Shown piece by piece: positions 43,001-52,497 of a stretch of 64,000 nucleotides of DNA; the stretch's first letter is position 1; each line of letters opens with the position of its first letter. Under the pieces are notes generated by a model. That model ran no database searches, was not told the origin of the DNA, and saw nothing but the letters and a program-made list of their open reading frames with translations. The position numbers were made by a program, and so were the translations under genes. The stretch comes from Spirochaetales bacterium (GTDB taxonomy: Bacteria > Spirochaetota > Spirochaetia > DSM-2461), in assembly GCA_028533045.1 (NCBI GenBank), contig JAQQAP010000045.1, forward strand, positions 56,818 through 120,817, in the 5' to 3' direction.

Positions 43001-44779
43001 ATGGAAAAAATGAAGCGAACTGCCACATGCGGCGAACTGAATGCCCGGGACGACGGCCGGGAAGTAATTCTTAACGGTTGGGTACACCGAAACCGGGACC
43101 ACGGTGGTGTAACATTTATCAATCTGAGGGACCGATACGGTATCACTCAGGTCGTTTTTGACGATACCTGTCCCGCCGAACTCAAAGAGCGGGCCGCCTC
43201 ATTAAAAATGGAATACTGTGTGGCTGTCAAAGGTAAAGTGAACAAGAGACCTGACTCCATGATTAACAAGGACATGGCCACCGGAGAGATCGAAATTCTC
43301 GCCACAGAACTGGAAATCCTCACCACCTGTGAGACCCTGCCCTTTATGATTGACGGCGATTCGGAAGCGAACGAAACGCTCCGCCTCAAATACCGCTACC
43401 TGGACCTGCGCCGGGAGAAGATGCAGAAGCACATCGCCCTGCGTCACAAGGTATCCCACGCCGTGCGGGAACACTTCGAAAGCCTCGACTTTTACGACAT
43501 CGAAACTCCCACCCTTATTAAATCCACACCGGAAGGGGCCCGGGACTTTCTCGTTCCCGCCCGTATGCAGCCGGGCAAGTTTTTCGCCCTGCCCCAGTCG
43601 CCCCAGCTCTACAAGCAGATCCTCATGGTCTCCGGTTTTGACAAATACTACCAAATCGCCCACTGCTACCGGGACGAAGACCTCCGGGGTGACCGGCAGT
43701 TTGAATTTACCCAGGTAGACTTTGAAATGAGCTTTGTCTCCAAGGACGACGTCTTTGAAGTAGTCGAAGCCCAGATGGCCCATATATTCAAGAAAACCAT
43801 GAACGTGGACCTGCCCATCCCCTTTCCCCGGCTCACCTACCACGAAGCCATGGACAGCTACGGCAGCGACAAACCGGACCTGCGAATAGATATGAAGTTT
43901 CACGACTTCTCCTCCCTCGTTCCCAAAGCGGAATTCGGCGTATTCAAGTCGATTCTGGCCGAGGGCGGTACGATCAAAGCCATGGTTGTACCCGGCGCCG
44001 CTCCCAACTACTCCCGTAAAAAAGTCTCCGAACTGGAAGAGACCGCTAAAACCTACGGCGCCAAGGGACTGGCCTGGATGAAGGTGACCGCCGACGGACT
44101 GGATGGAGGAATCGCCAAATTTTTTAATCCCATCGCCGACGAAGTAAAAGAACTTTTGGGAGCCAAGGCTGACGACCTGATCCTCTTTGGCGCCGGTGAC
44201 TGGCAGACCGCCTGTACCTCCCTCGGTGCGGTGCGAGCCCGCCTGGCCAAGGATCTGGACCTGGTTAAATGGGACGATTTCCGTTTTGCCTGGGTAATAG
44301 ACTTCCCCCTCTTTGAGTGGAACGAAGACGAAAAGAAATGGGACCCGGCCCACCACATGTTCTCCATGCCACAGGATGAGTTCAAAGCAACCATGGAAGA
44401 GAAGCCCGGCGACGTTATCGGGGACCTCTATGACCTGGTAGTCAACGGCTACGAACTGGCTTCGGGCTCTGTGAGAATCCACGATCCGGAGATTCAAAAG
44501 CGTGTCTTCAATGTGGTCGGCTTCCCCGAAGAAGAAGCGGAAGAACGATTCGGCTTCCTCCTGGAATCTTTCCGATACGGCGCTCCCCCCCATGCGGGAC
44601 TCGCCTATGGCCTTGACCGGCTTGTCATGCTCATGTGCGGCGAAGAGTCCCTTAAGGAAGTCATCGCCTTCCCCCGTATGAGCACCGGAACCAACCCCCT
44701 CGACGAATCGCCCGCCCTGGTGGACGAAGAGCAGTTGGACGAACTCAAGATCAAACTTATTCCCGTCGAGGACGAGTAA
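43001..44779 (+). CDS. aspS: Aspartyl-tRNA synthetase
   Basis: 592 residues from the ATG at 43001 (MEKMKRTATCGELN); a GTG at 42995 and another ATG at 43010 are alternatives. Bacterial-type class IIb enzyme: OB-fold anticodon domain (VILNGWVHRNRDHGGVTFI), motif 2 (CYRDEDLRGDRQFEFTQVD), a GAD insertion at about 290-410, and motif 3 (GLAYGLDRLVMLM). It charges tRNA-Asp. The expression unit starts directly behind a heptanucleotide repeat array. Confidence 0.96.
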   Translation: MEKMKRTATCGELNARDDGREVILNGWVHRNRDHGGVTFINLRDRYGITQVVFDDTCPAELKERAASLKMEYCVAVKGKVNKRPDSMINKDMATGEIEILATELEILTTCETLPFMIDGDSEANETLRLKYRYLDLRREKMQKHIALRHKVSHAVREHFESLDFYDIETPTLIKSTPEGARDFLVPARMQPGKFFALPQSPQLYKQILMVSGFDKYYQIAHCYRDEDLRGDRQFEFTQVDFEMSFVSKDDVFEVVEAQMAHIFKKTMNVDLPIPFPRLTYHEAMDSYGSDKPDLRIDMKFHDFSSLVPKAEFGVFKSILAEGGTIKAMVVPGAAPNYSRKKVSELEETAKTYGAKGLAWMKVTADGLDGGIAKFFNPIADEVKELLGAKADDLILFGAGDWQTACTSLGAVRARLAKDLDLVKWDDFRFAWVIDFPLFEWNEDEKKWDPAHHMFSMPQDEFKATMEEKPGDVIGDLYDLVVNGYELASGSVRIHDPEIQKRVFNVVGFPEEEAEERFGFLLESFRYGAPPHAGLAYGLDRLVMLMCGEESLKEVIAFPRMSTGTNPLDESPALVDEEQLDELKIKLIPVEDE

Positions 44780-44783
44780 TTCG

Positions 44784-45980
44784 TTGAGTCGGGAAAATAC
44801 CGCCCCCCTTCTGTACGGACGGGGGGATCCGCTGCCCCTCACCATGTTGGTAGGCCTTTTCCAGTCCTTCGCCATAGGCTATGTGACCCTGGGAATCGTT
44901 TACTACGCGGCGGACCGCTTCCAGGCTGACTCGGCCACCATAGGCATTCTGGCTTCGGTCTATACGGCCACCTATGTAATAGCCTGCCTGGCCCTGAACA
45001 AACCCATATCCCGACTCAAACCCTATCATGCCGTGCTGGGGGCCGTAAGCCTTATGGCCCTTACCACCCAGTTGATGATTCGCGTACAGAGCCTGGCGGG
45101 ACTCATGATACTGTTCCTGCTCTACGGCGTTATGACCGGATTCCTCTGGCCCCCCCTCATGGGGTGGATGTCCCGGGGCAGGGACGGGAAACAGCTGAAC
45201 CGGGCCATGACAGCTTATAACTTTAGCTGGAGCACCGCCTGGATGATAAGCCCCTATGTAACGGGCCTCTTCTATGAGCGCTCCCCTAAACTCCCCTTCC
45301 ATATGAGCGGGCTCTTCTCCCTGGCTGTGGGAGTCATTGTCATAGCCTATCTTCTGATTATACCGGCCGTAAAGGAGTCGGGCAAATCAGAACATCATAT
45401 AAAGAAAAATCCCACCGCCGGGACAGACAGGAGCACACCTGTCCGCTTTCTTAGCTGGATAGGCCTTTTTCCGGGATATTTCGTGATGGGCCTCTTTGGA
45501 TCGGTCTTTCCCATTTTCCTCCGCCGGGCCTTTAGCCTCCCCGAAAGCGAAGTGGGACTGGTTATCCTTGTGCGGGCGGCGGTGACCCTGCTCTGTTTCT
45601 ATGTGATGGGCAAAACGGTGAAGTGGCACTTCCATAGACGGGGAATCATTCTCTACACCCTGCTCTCTGCAGCCGCGCTGCTAGTGTTCGGATTCGCCCG
45701 AACACTGCCCCACTACATCCTGTGGACCGTACTGGGAGGTATTATTGTGGGAGTGACCTATACACAAAGCATGTTCCACAGCCTTTCCGGCGCTTTGGAG
45801 AGACAGAAGCGTATGAATATCCACGAGATAGTCCTGACTGCCGGAATGTTGGCCGGTTCCCTCCTGGGGGGACTCTTCCTGGATAGATTCAGTATGAACT
45901 TCATTACCTTTTTTGCGGCGGGACTAACGGGACTGGCCTTCCTTGTTATGATTGTGGTGGATAGACGCACTAATCCTTAA
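44784..45980 (+). CDS. Major facilitator superfamily transporter
   Basis: 398 residues, about twelve hydrophobic segments in two halves (FQSFAIGYVTLGIVYYAADRF, LMALTTQLMIRVQSLAGLMI, IVGVTYTQSMFHSLSGAL, MLAGSLLGGLFLDRF). The start is probably the TTG at 44784, five bases after the aspS stop. The substrate is unknown. It overlaps the convergent regulator gene by 11 nt. Confidence 0.82.
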   Translation: MSRENTAPLLYGRGDPLPLTMLVGLFQSFAIGYVTLGIVYYAADRFQADSATIGILASVYTATYVIACLALNKPISRLKPYHAVLGAVSLMALTTQLMIRVQSLAGLMILFLLYGVMTGFLWPPLMGWMSRGRDGKQLNRAMTAYNFSWSTAWMISPYVTGLFYERSPKLPFHMSGLFSLAVGVIVIAYLLIIPAVKESGKSEHHIKKNPTAGTDRSTPVRFLSWIGLFPGYFVMGLFGSVFPIFLRRAFSLPESEVGLVILVRAAVTLLCFYVMGKTVKWHFHRRGIILYTLLSAAALLVFGFARTLPHYILWTVLGGIIVGVTYTQSMFHSLSGALERQKRMNIHEIVLTAGMLAGSLLGGLFLDRFSMNFITFFAAGLTGLAFLVMIVVDRRTNP

Positions 45981-48444
45981 TCAGCTGAGTCAATATTGTA
46001 TTAAGATAGGAGTGGTAACCAAAGTGATTTACCTGATACTCCTCAAGAATCTTAAAAAATTCACTCCGCTTTTTTACTCCCGTTTCTGCATAGATAGCCC
46101 TGATATGGGCTTTTACGGTACTCTCCGCAATAAATAACTTTTCCCCAATTTCCGGAGTTTTATAGCCCTGTAACATAAGAAGGAGCACTTCTTTTACACG
46201 GGGGCTAAAATGATAATGAACAAAAAACAGTTCCTCCGGCATAACGATAGATGAGAGAAGCGGTTTAATTTCCATAGCGCTCAATCTAATGCCTCTTACC
46301 ATATCATCCTTAAAGATAGGACTGCCATGCACCAGAACGGTAACGGGTTTGTTATTTCTATCCAAAAAACGCATTTCCCCGTAAACGGGATGTTTGAGTT
46401 TAAGAATCTTGGCCAAAAAAGCTTCCGCCTGTTCCTTGTCCTCTTCATAAATATGGACGGAGAGGCTTTCTGTACAAAATTTATCCCTGTCATCCACCCC
46501 CAAAAGATCACTGGCCGCTTCATTAAAAAAAGTCGGTCTTAGAAGAATATCCAGTTCCAGAATTACGGTTGGTAAAAACAGAGCCAACTCCCTATAGTGT
46601 TCTTCCTGCTTTCTCAGCTCCTCCTCCGCTTTTTTCCGCTCCCCAATCTCCCGCTGGAGTTTCCTGTTTGCCTCCTGAAGTTCTTCCGTTCTTTGTACAA
46701 CTTTCTGTTCCAGCTTCTCCGTATAGCCGTGTATTTCTTTGAGCATATCGGAATTTTTAAGAGAGAGACTGAGTTTATGGCGGAGCATCTCAAGGGATCG
46801 CCAATCCCGGCTGGAAGCATCAAAAACAGAAAAACCCAATTGCTCTCCTCCCTGAAACAGAGTCTGAATCACATAGCAATGGCGTTTCTCTTCCTGACCG
46901 ATCCCGTAGGGAAGAAGCATTGACGAGGAGAACTGGACACCCTCCGGTTCCAGGGAATAACGGTGCTCACTATTGTAGGCAAGAATCAAACGGGCCAAGC
47001 CCAAAGGATAACGGGAATCTTCATAGCGGGAAATATAGCACTCACCAATACCAAAGTCGGGAAATGTCTCGGCAATAATATTCATCTGGTCCGCCTGATC
47101 CCAACAGCTCATGAGCCGTTCCCCGGTCTCATCCATAGAATCCATCCGGTTTTCCGAGTAAACTTTACTGCAATACAGGCTTCTCTGAACGGCAACTTCC
47201 AGGGTATTTCTCGTAAATTCGGCAATACTCAGCCAATAAGTATGCCAGGGATTATCCGAGGGAATAAGTGATAAAAGAGAATCCATAAAACTTTCCCGAA
47301 CCCTCTCAAGAACCCCTCTGATCCGGGGGAATTCCGAAGCCCACTCCACAATGCGCGCCCACATATCGGAGAAGGTCATCTCCTTTTCCTCTCCCCCCAT
47401 CTCTAAATAGTAAAGATGCAAAAGCTCTTCCAGCCAAAGAACAAGAATATCCCTTTCCTCTTCGGGAAGATTGACACTGACAATAGAATCCTTTACCAGT
47501 GAAAAATCCACCTGCCCTTTTTGAAAATCTCCAAGCGATTCCTCGGGGGGAGCCTGTGGCGTAAGAGAGACAAAAGGACAGCCGCAAGATCTCCTTACAA
47601 TTAACCGGGGCTCTGTCCGGCAGCAGGATACAACGGGTTTTCCCAAAATCTGGTTATGACAGTTCTCGGCGGCCAGTATTCCTTGTTCCCAAAAGGATTG
47701 GCGAATGGAAGTAAAACCGGAATGACTGCTGAATTCGCGATCGTCATAACCGGCAATAGCGACCTGTTGGGGTACGGCAATTTGATTCTCCCTGAAGGCC
47801 TGCATGGCCCCCATAGCCTGAGTATCGCTTGAACAAACAAGAACCTGAATTTCCGGATTCCCGTTATTAATAAGAGACAGGGCCGCTTTGTATCCGTCTT
47901 CATGTCGAAACATCCCCGTAAAGATATGGTCTTCCCTTAAGGGGAGTCCTCTCTTCTCCAAAATTTCTTTAAAGGTGTTAAAACGAAGCTCCGCTTCCTG
48001 ATTGTCGTAGCTCCCCTTAATGAAGGCAAAATGTTTATAGCCGTGATGATCAATCAAATGCTCCATCAAAAGAGTCATTCCTTTGACATTCTCGTGGCTG
48101 ATACAGGGAATCCCCGGATAGGGGGACCCAATGGTTACACAGGGAGTGGACTTGAAAAATGAGAGATACTCCTCCATAACCTCCCTTCCGGAAATGTTAC
48201 AGAGGGAAGAGGCGGTAATAACAACCCCGTCCATCTGTCCGCCCTTAACAAATTCCAGAAGGACATTACGGAATTTTTCCGATTCCCAGGGCGAGTTAAG
48301 CCGTCCGGTCACATAAATATGACCATTCAGGTCATGTTCGTCGCAATAATCGCAAAATCCGTTTAGCAGTTCCCTGTGATAGGCTGTTCCTATCCAATCG
48401 GTAACCATGGCAATAGTGTAACGCTTTTTTTTTAGATCATACAA
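45970..48444 (-). CDS. LacI-type periplasmic-binding-fold / PAS / LuxR-type HTH regulator
   Basis: About 824 residues. I choose the TTG at 48444 because GGAG lies 7 nt upstream; a TTG at 48477 extends the frame. Residues 5-290 resemble the sugar-binding domain of LacI-type regulators (YTIAMVTDWIGTAYHREL, GYKHFAFIKGSYDNQEAELR, VAIAGYDDREFSSHS) and end in RRSCGC; no LacI HTH precedes it. Then come a helical region, a coiled coil (EKLEQKVVQRTEELQEANRK), a PAS domain and a C-terminal LuxR/FixJ helix-turn-helix (GYKTPEIGEKLFIAESTVKA). It is downstream of the cellulase genes on the same strand, so I infer that it senses a sugar such as a cello-oligosaccharide and regulates them. Confidence 0.87.
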   Translation of the reverse strand: MYDLKKKRYTIAMVTDWIGTAYHRELLNGFCDYCDEHDLNGHIYVTGRLNSPWESEKFRNVLLEFVKGGQMDGVVITASSLCNISGREVMEEYLSFFKSTPCVTIGSPYPGIPCISHENVKGMTLLMEHLIDHHGYKHFAFIKGSYDNQEAELRFNTFKEILEKRGLPLREDHIFTGMFRHEDGYKAALSLINNGNPEIQVLVCSSDTQAMGAMQAFRENQIAVPQQVAIAGYDDREFSSHSGFTSIRQSFWEQGILAAENCHNQILGKPVVSCCRTEPRLIVRRSCGCPFVSLTPQAPPEESLGDFQKGQVDFSLVKDSIVSVNLPEEERDILVLWLEELLHLYYLEMGGEEKEMTFSDMWARIVEWASEFPRIRGVLERVRESFMDSLLSLIPSDNPWHTYWLSIAEFTRNTLEVAVQRSLYCSKVYSENRMDSMDETGERLMSCWDQADQMNIIAETFPDFGIGECYISRYEDSRYPLGLARLILAYNSEHRYSLEPEGVQFSSSMLLPYGIGQEEKRHCYVIQTLFQGGEQLGFSVFDASSRDWRSLEMLRHKLSLSLKNSDMLKEIHGYTEKLEQKVVQRTEELQEANRKLQREIGERKKAEEELRKQEEHYRELALFLPTVILELDILLRPTFFNEAASDLLGVDDRDKFCTESLSVHIYEEDKEQAEAFLAKILKLKHPVYGEMRFLDRNNKPVTVLVHGSPIFKDDMVRGIRLSAMEIKPLLSSIVMPEELFFVHYHFSPRVKEVLLLMLQGYKTPEIGEKLFIAESTVKAHIRAIYAETGVKKRSEFFKILEEYQVNHFGYHSYLNTILTQLIKD

Positions 48445-48598
48445 AAGATCACTCCAACTTCCCCGAGGGATTATCAATAGTGATCATTATGTATCAGTTT
48501 TATTCAACGGACAACCATTTTCCCATTAAATCCACGTTTACACATGGAGACAACATAGAATTAACAGAAAAATGGCCTTTTTGTGAAGGAAGGTAAAA

Positions 48599-50380
48599 TC
48601 AGGGAAGAACCCCAAAAAGAAGCTCACCATCCGAATATAAAGGGATTGTTTCAGAAACGACTGTTGATCCTTCCGTATCGGAATAGGAGTAATCGTCCGA
48701 TTGATCATAGTCTTCCCATAAACTGTTCGTAATTCGGATCTGAAGTCCCAATTCATCTCCTTCCGTAAGAGCGGGAGCATCGGAGGAGAAACTGACTTCA
48801 CAATAGCGGGAGGTATCTTCAATTATCACATCGCTAAACTGGACAGTTGAGGTGGCATCGGTATAGGTCCCGTCAATAGAACCACCGGCATGGTCACAAT
48901 ACACATTCTGATCCCCATCGGGTTCGGAAGTATAATAGTAGCGCAAGGTGACACCGGATAAATCGAGTGAGGCGCTTCCCAGATTCTGAATGGTCAAATG
49001 AGGAGCAATCGTGTTAGTCTCCGTTCCGCTTGAACCGTCCATATAGGAGAGACTCACGTCCACCGTCTCTTCCTCCTCCCCATCGTCTTCCGAATCATCC
49101 GTCTCGTCAGAGTCGTCCGTATCGTCAGAATCGGTATACCCTTCCAGGTAAGGTTTAAAAAGGTTGTACTTCTCCTCCTCTACACTGACCCAGTCGTCTT
49201 GCAGGATTCCTCCCGTATCTCCGGAGTTGGGGTTCCAGCTCCATACGGTAAAATGCACCTTGTCCCCGGCGTACTCCAAAAAGGAAGTAAACCACTGATA
49301 GGCTATGGTAGAAGTGTCGGAAGCGGATTCTTCTGTTATACCAATCTCTCCGATATAGAGACCGCCCAGCTCCTCTTCGTAAATAAACCAGAAAGCCTCC
49401 TGCCAAACATCGGGGAGATTATCGGGGAAGGAAGCGTCGTCAAACCAATCCTGGGAAGAAACTTCGGGACCGTATTCGTGAACCGAGTAGATAACCCGAT
49501 TTTTAGGAAGGTCGGTTATGGGATAATCATTAAGTCCGGCATGATTGCTTCCCCACCAGTAGTTTGAGCCTTCATAATCCTGTACGCCCTGAATGACAAT
49601 AAAAATATCCGGGTCAATATCCAGAATCGCCTGGGCACACCGTTCGGCAGCGGCTTTCCAGTTCGTATCGCCGTACTCTTCCAGGTCGAATCCCCAGGTA
49701 GCGGCCGGGGACATACCGTCTACGATATATCCGCCGTGGGGCTCGTTATTAATATCGTAGGCCACCACATTATCGGTGTCCTTATAGCGCTCGGCCAGCA
49801 TCTCCCAGTCGGCAATCCACTCGTCCTCGCTAAAATCGTCCGTGTACCAGAGAGTCTCGTCATAATAACCGTCCGCCTCCCGGGAGTGACAATCGAGAAC
49901 GATACGAAGTCCCTGATTTCCCGCTTCTTCAATAATAGCATCCATGATTTCCAGGGAAGAGAGCCCCTCCAATTCAACATTAAGTCCCGTTTCTCCCGTA
50001 TAGTCATCTACTCCATAAGCATTAATCTGAATACCGTCGGTGGGAGTCTGATCGAGCATTTCGTTGGAAAAAGGAAGACGAATGGTATTGAAACCCAAAT
50101 CCGCCATCTGCTGCAACATGGATTTATAATCCCGGAGCCACAGCCCGTGAGGAACATAAATCCCCGTTTCAAAGCCAAACCAGTTTACCCCGGTCATTCT
50201 GTCTAAATCGGGTAAACTGTCACTGGAATCGGTTGATTCGGTAGAACGAATCAGCTCCCCCTCCCCTTCTGCCAGGGATATTTCACCGTTCAATTGAGAA
50301 CAGGACGAAAATATTCCTCCCAGGAACAACAATACCAAGAGACACAATGGCACATGGCACTTACAACTAAAAAACCTCAT
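48599..50380 (-). CDS. GH5 endoglucanase lipoprotein with CBM3
   Basis: 593 residues. AAGGAGGAG precedes the ATG. The signal peptide ends at a Cys (GGIFSSCS), so a lipoprotein is likely. The GH5 domain spans about 60-425 (GVNWFGFETGIYVPHGLW, as in subfamily 1; acid/base Glu in DINNEPHG; nucleophile Glu in YIGEIGIT). A strongly acidic linker (SDDTDDSDETDDSEDDG) leads to a family 3 cellulose-binding module at about 455-590 (NTIAPHLTIQNLG, LRYYYTSEPDG, YCDHAGG, LWEDYDQSDDYSY). It cleaves internal beta-1,4-glucan bonds. Last of three cellulase genes. Confidence 0.93.
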   Translation of the reverse strand: MRFFSCKCHVPLCLLVLLFLGGIFSSCSQLNGEISLAEGEGELIRSTESTDSSDSLPDLDRMTGVNWFGFETGIYVPHGLWLRDYKSMLQQMADLGFNTIRLPFSNEMLDQTPTDGIQINAYGVDDYTGETGLNVELEGLSSLEIMDAIIEEAGNQGLRIVLDCHSREADGYYDETLWYTDDFSEDEWIADWEMLAERYKDTDNVVAYDINNEPHGGYIVDGMSPAATWGFDLEEYGDTNWKAAAERCAQAILDIDPDIFIVIQGVQDYEGSNYWWGSNHAGLNDYPITDLPKNRVIYSVHEYGPEVSSQDWFDDASFPDNLPDVWQEAFWFIYEEELGGLYIGEIGITEESASDTSTIAYQWFTSFLEYAGDKVHFTVWSWNPNSGDTGGILQDDWVSVEEEKYNLFKPYLEGYTDSDDTDDSDETDDSEDDGEEEETVDVSLSYMDGSSGTETNTIAPHLTIQNLGSASLDLSGVTLRYYYTSEPDGDQNVYCDHAGGSIDGTYTDATSTVQFSDVIIEDTSRYCEVSFSSDAPALTEGDELGLQIRITNSLWEDYDQSDDYSYSDTEGSTVVSETIPLYSDGELLFGVLP

Positions 50381-50416
50381 ACTATCTCCTCCTTAATTAA
50401 CTTAGCAAAACGAACA

Positions 50417-50442
50417 GGGGACCATTCCTCGGAACAGCCCCC
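50417..50442. other. Intercistronic hairpin between the two GH5 genes
   Basis: GGGG (50417-50420) with CCCC (50439-50442) and TTCC with GGAA inside, separated by an internal loop. The T run lies on the plus strand only, opposite to the genes, so termination of the cellulase transcript here would be inefficient. It may be a processing or stability element. Confidence 0.4.
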
Positions 50443-50463
50443 TTTTTTTCTCTCAATGAATCT

Positions 50464-52410
50464 TTATTCCGGCAAATCACCGGAAACAAGAATGCCATTT
50501 TCAAAGAGAATGCCATCGGTTCCAAATGAGTAATCGTTGCTCTGATCAAAATTGGACCAGTCGCTTAAGGTTACCCGGCACTGAACTTCCACATAATCGT
50601 CCGTACCCAAAGAGCCTGCCGAAGAATCAAATGTGATCTCCAGATAGCTGTCCGCCGTCTCGTCGGCAGCATCGGACTCTTCACAAACTCCCTCCACAGA
50701 ATCGGTTACCGATTCCCAGGAACCGTCCATAAGGCCCCCGGCATAGTCACACCAGAAAGTCAGGCTGGCCGAATCGGAATCATTAGACAGATAGTAGCGG
50801 AAAGCCACAGTGGAAAGATCCCCATCGGAGTCGCCCGTATTGGTAATCTTAACTTTGAGACCTATCGTGTTAGTCGTAGCGTCGGTACTGGTGTAATCGA
50901 CGGACAGGGTAAGTTCCGTATCACCTTCGGGAACCTCGGACTGTTCGAGAGTGGTGGCGGAAACCGTGTCACTCTGAGCACTCTCGTTACCGCTGCTGTC
51001 CACGGCGGAAAGGGCATAGTAATAGGTGGTCAGCTCATCCAGTCCCGTATCGGTATAGGAGGCCGATTCCGGTTCTCCCACCAGGGAAAGATCGCTGGAA
51101 GAGGTTCCCCGGTAAACCATATAGTTATCCAGGTCATCGTCGCTTACCTCATCCCAGCTTAGGGTGATGGTGCTTCCCGTTTCATCGGAAGCAATCAAGC
51201 CGGTAGGTACGGAAGGAGCGGTCGTATCCGGCTCGGGAGCTTCCTGTCCTTCCAAATAGGGTTCGATTAAGCCGTACTTCGCCGTATTTACAGAAACCCA
51301 GTCGTCCTGAAGAATTCCTCCCGTATCGCCGGAGTTGGGATTCATACACCAGAAAGTCCAGGAAGCTTTATACCCCACGTACTCCATGAATTCGGTAAAC
51401 CAAATATAGGCGGTACAGGTCGTATCGGCCGCAGAAGACTCCTTAATACCGAACTCACCAAAGAGGAGAGGTGCCATGTCATCCTGGTAGATAAACCAGA
51501 AGTGTTCATCCCAGATGTCGGGCATATTGTTGGGGAAGTCGGAATCGGTGAACCACTCCTGGGCATATACTTCGGGACCGTATTCATGGGGGCTGTAAAC
51601 CAGGTTGCCATCGGGAATAGCACTGGAATCAATGGGATAGTCGGCAGCACCGGCCAGGTTCCCTCCCCACCAGTAGTTCTCACCGTTATACTCTTCAACA
51701 CCTTCCACAAGAATGAGAAGGTCCGGATTCACATCAAGAATGGCGGCTCCGCATTTTTCTGCGGCCAGTTTCCAGTCATATACGCTTCCGTCACCCCAAG
51801 TGGCTTCATCGTGGGGTTCGTTATTTAAATCGGCTCCTATAAAGTAGGCGTTATCTTTGTAACGTTCGGCCAGAAATACCCAGTCTTCAATCCACTCTTC
51901 TTCTGTACAATCGTCGGTGTACCAGAGAGCTTCGGTCAGGTAGGCATCGTTGTCTCGAGAGTGGTTATCCAGGATGACATAGAGTCCCAGATCGTCACAG
52001 GCTTCAATAATCTTGTCCATAACCTCGATGGAAGAGAGACCGTCCAGATCAACGTTCAACCCGGTTTCACCGGTATAGGCATCCACACCGGACTCGTTAA
52101 CCTGAATTCCTGTGGGATCCATTTCGAGCATTTCGTTGCACCAGGGGATTCGGACACAGTTGAATCCCAAATCGTAGATCTGCTGAAGCATGGATTGGTA
52201 GTCTCTGGTCCAGAGACCGTGAGGGGCATAGTTTCCCGTTTCAAAACCAAACCAGTTCACACCGGTCAAACGTCCGTAGAGGGTTTCTTCTACATCGGTC
52301 CCTTTTGAAGCCACATCGGTATCGCCGCTGCTTTCCGATGAAGTCACACCCAAAGAACAGCTTCCCAGGAAAAGGGAAACTGTCAATAAAAACAGTAATA
52401 TCTTCTTCAT
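50464..52410 (-). CDS. GH5 endoglucanase lipoprotein with FN3 and CBM3
   Basis: 648 residues from the ATG at 52410 (MKKILLFLLTVSLFLGSCS), preferred to 52434 because AAAGGA lies upstream. Lipobox LGSC. The GH5 domain (about 45-390) is close to that of the neighbouring gene (GVNWFGFETGNYAPHGLW; acid/base in DLNNEPHD; nucleophile in LFGEFGIK). A fibronectin type III module (about 405-490, APSVPTGLIASDETGSTITL) and a CBM3 (about 505-648, NTIGLKVKITNTGDSDGDLS) follow. The pair probably arose by gene duplication, with different linkers inserted between domains. Confidence 0.93.
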   Translation of the reverse strand: MKKILLFLLTVSLFLGSCSLGVTSSESSGDTDVASKGTDVEETLYGRLTGVNWFGFETGNYAPHGLWTRDYQSMLQQIYDLGFNCVRIPWCNEMLEMDPTGIQVNESGVDAYTGETGLNVDLDGLSSIEVMDKIIEACDDLGLYVILDNHSRDNDAYLTEALWYTDDCTEEEWIEDWVFLAERYKDNAYFIGADLNNEPHDEATWGDGSVYDWKLAAEKCGAAILDVNPDLLILVEGVEEYNGENYWWGGNLAGAADYPIDSSAIPDGNLVYSPHEYGPEVYAQEWFTDSDFPNNMPDIWDEHFWFIYQDDMAPLLFGEFGIKESSAADTTCTAYIWFTEFMEYVGYKASWTFWCMNPNSGDTGGILQDDWVSVNTAKYGLIEPYLEGQEAPEPDTTAPSVPTGLIASDETGSTITLSWDEVSDDDLDNYMVYRGTSSSDLSLVGEPESASYTDTGLDELTTYYYALSAVDSSGNESAQSDTVSATTLEQSEVPEGDTELTLSVDYTSTDATTNTIGLKVKITNTGDSDGDLSTVAFRYYLSNDSDSASLTFWCDYAGGLMDGSWESVTDSVEGVCEESDAADETADSYLEITFDSSAGSLGTDDYVEVQCRVTLSDWSNFDQSNDYSFGTDGILFENGILVSGDLPE

Positions 52411-52449
52411 CAATAATTCCTTTTTAGGGCTCATGGCCCCGTTATAAAT

Positions 52450-52473
52450 GGGGGAAGAACAAACTCTTCCCCC
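52450..52473 (-). other. Intercistronic hairpin between GH9 and GH5 genes
   Basis: A perfect 9-bp stem, GGGGGAAGA (52450-52458) with TCTTCCCCC (52465-52473), after the GH9 stop. Only a short T-containing tract follows on the minus strand, so it could be a weak terminator, giving more GH9 than GH5 mRNA, or a stabilising element. Confidence 0.5.
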
Positions 52474-52497
52474 GAAAATTAACCAGAACTTATCCGA

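Noticed and set aside
42827..43102. Small repetitive peptides encoded through the heptamer array on either strand
   Set aside because: They only translate the 7-bp repeat (AESRKPK or RLSAFGF) and overlap the aspS start; no ribosome-binding site.
43202..44875. 557-codon open frame antisense to aspS
   Set aside because: aspS motifs are complete on the other strand; the antisense protein is low in recognised features and spans the aspS-MFS junction.
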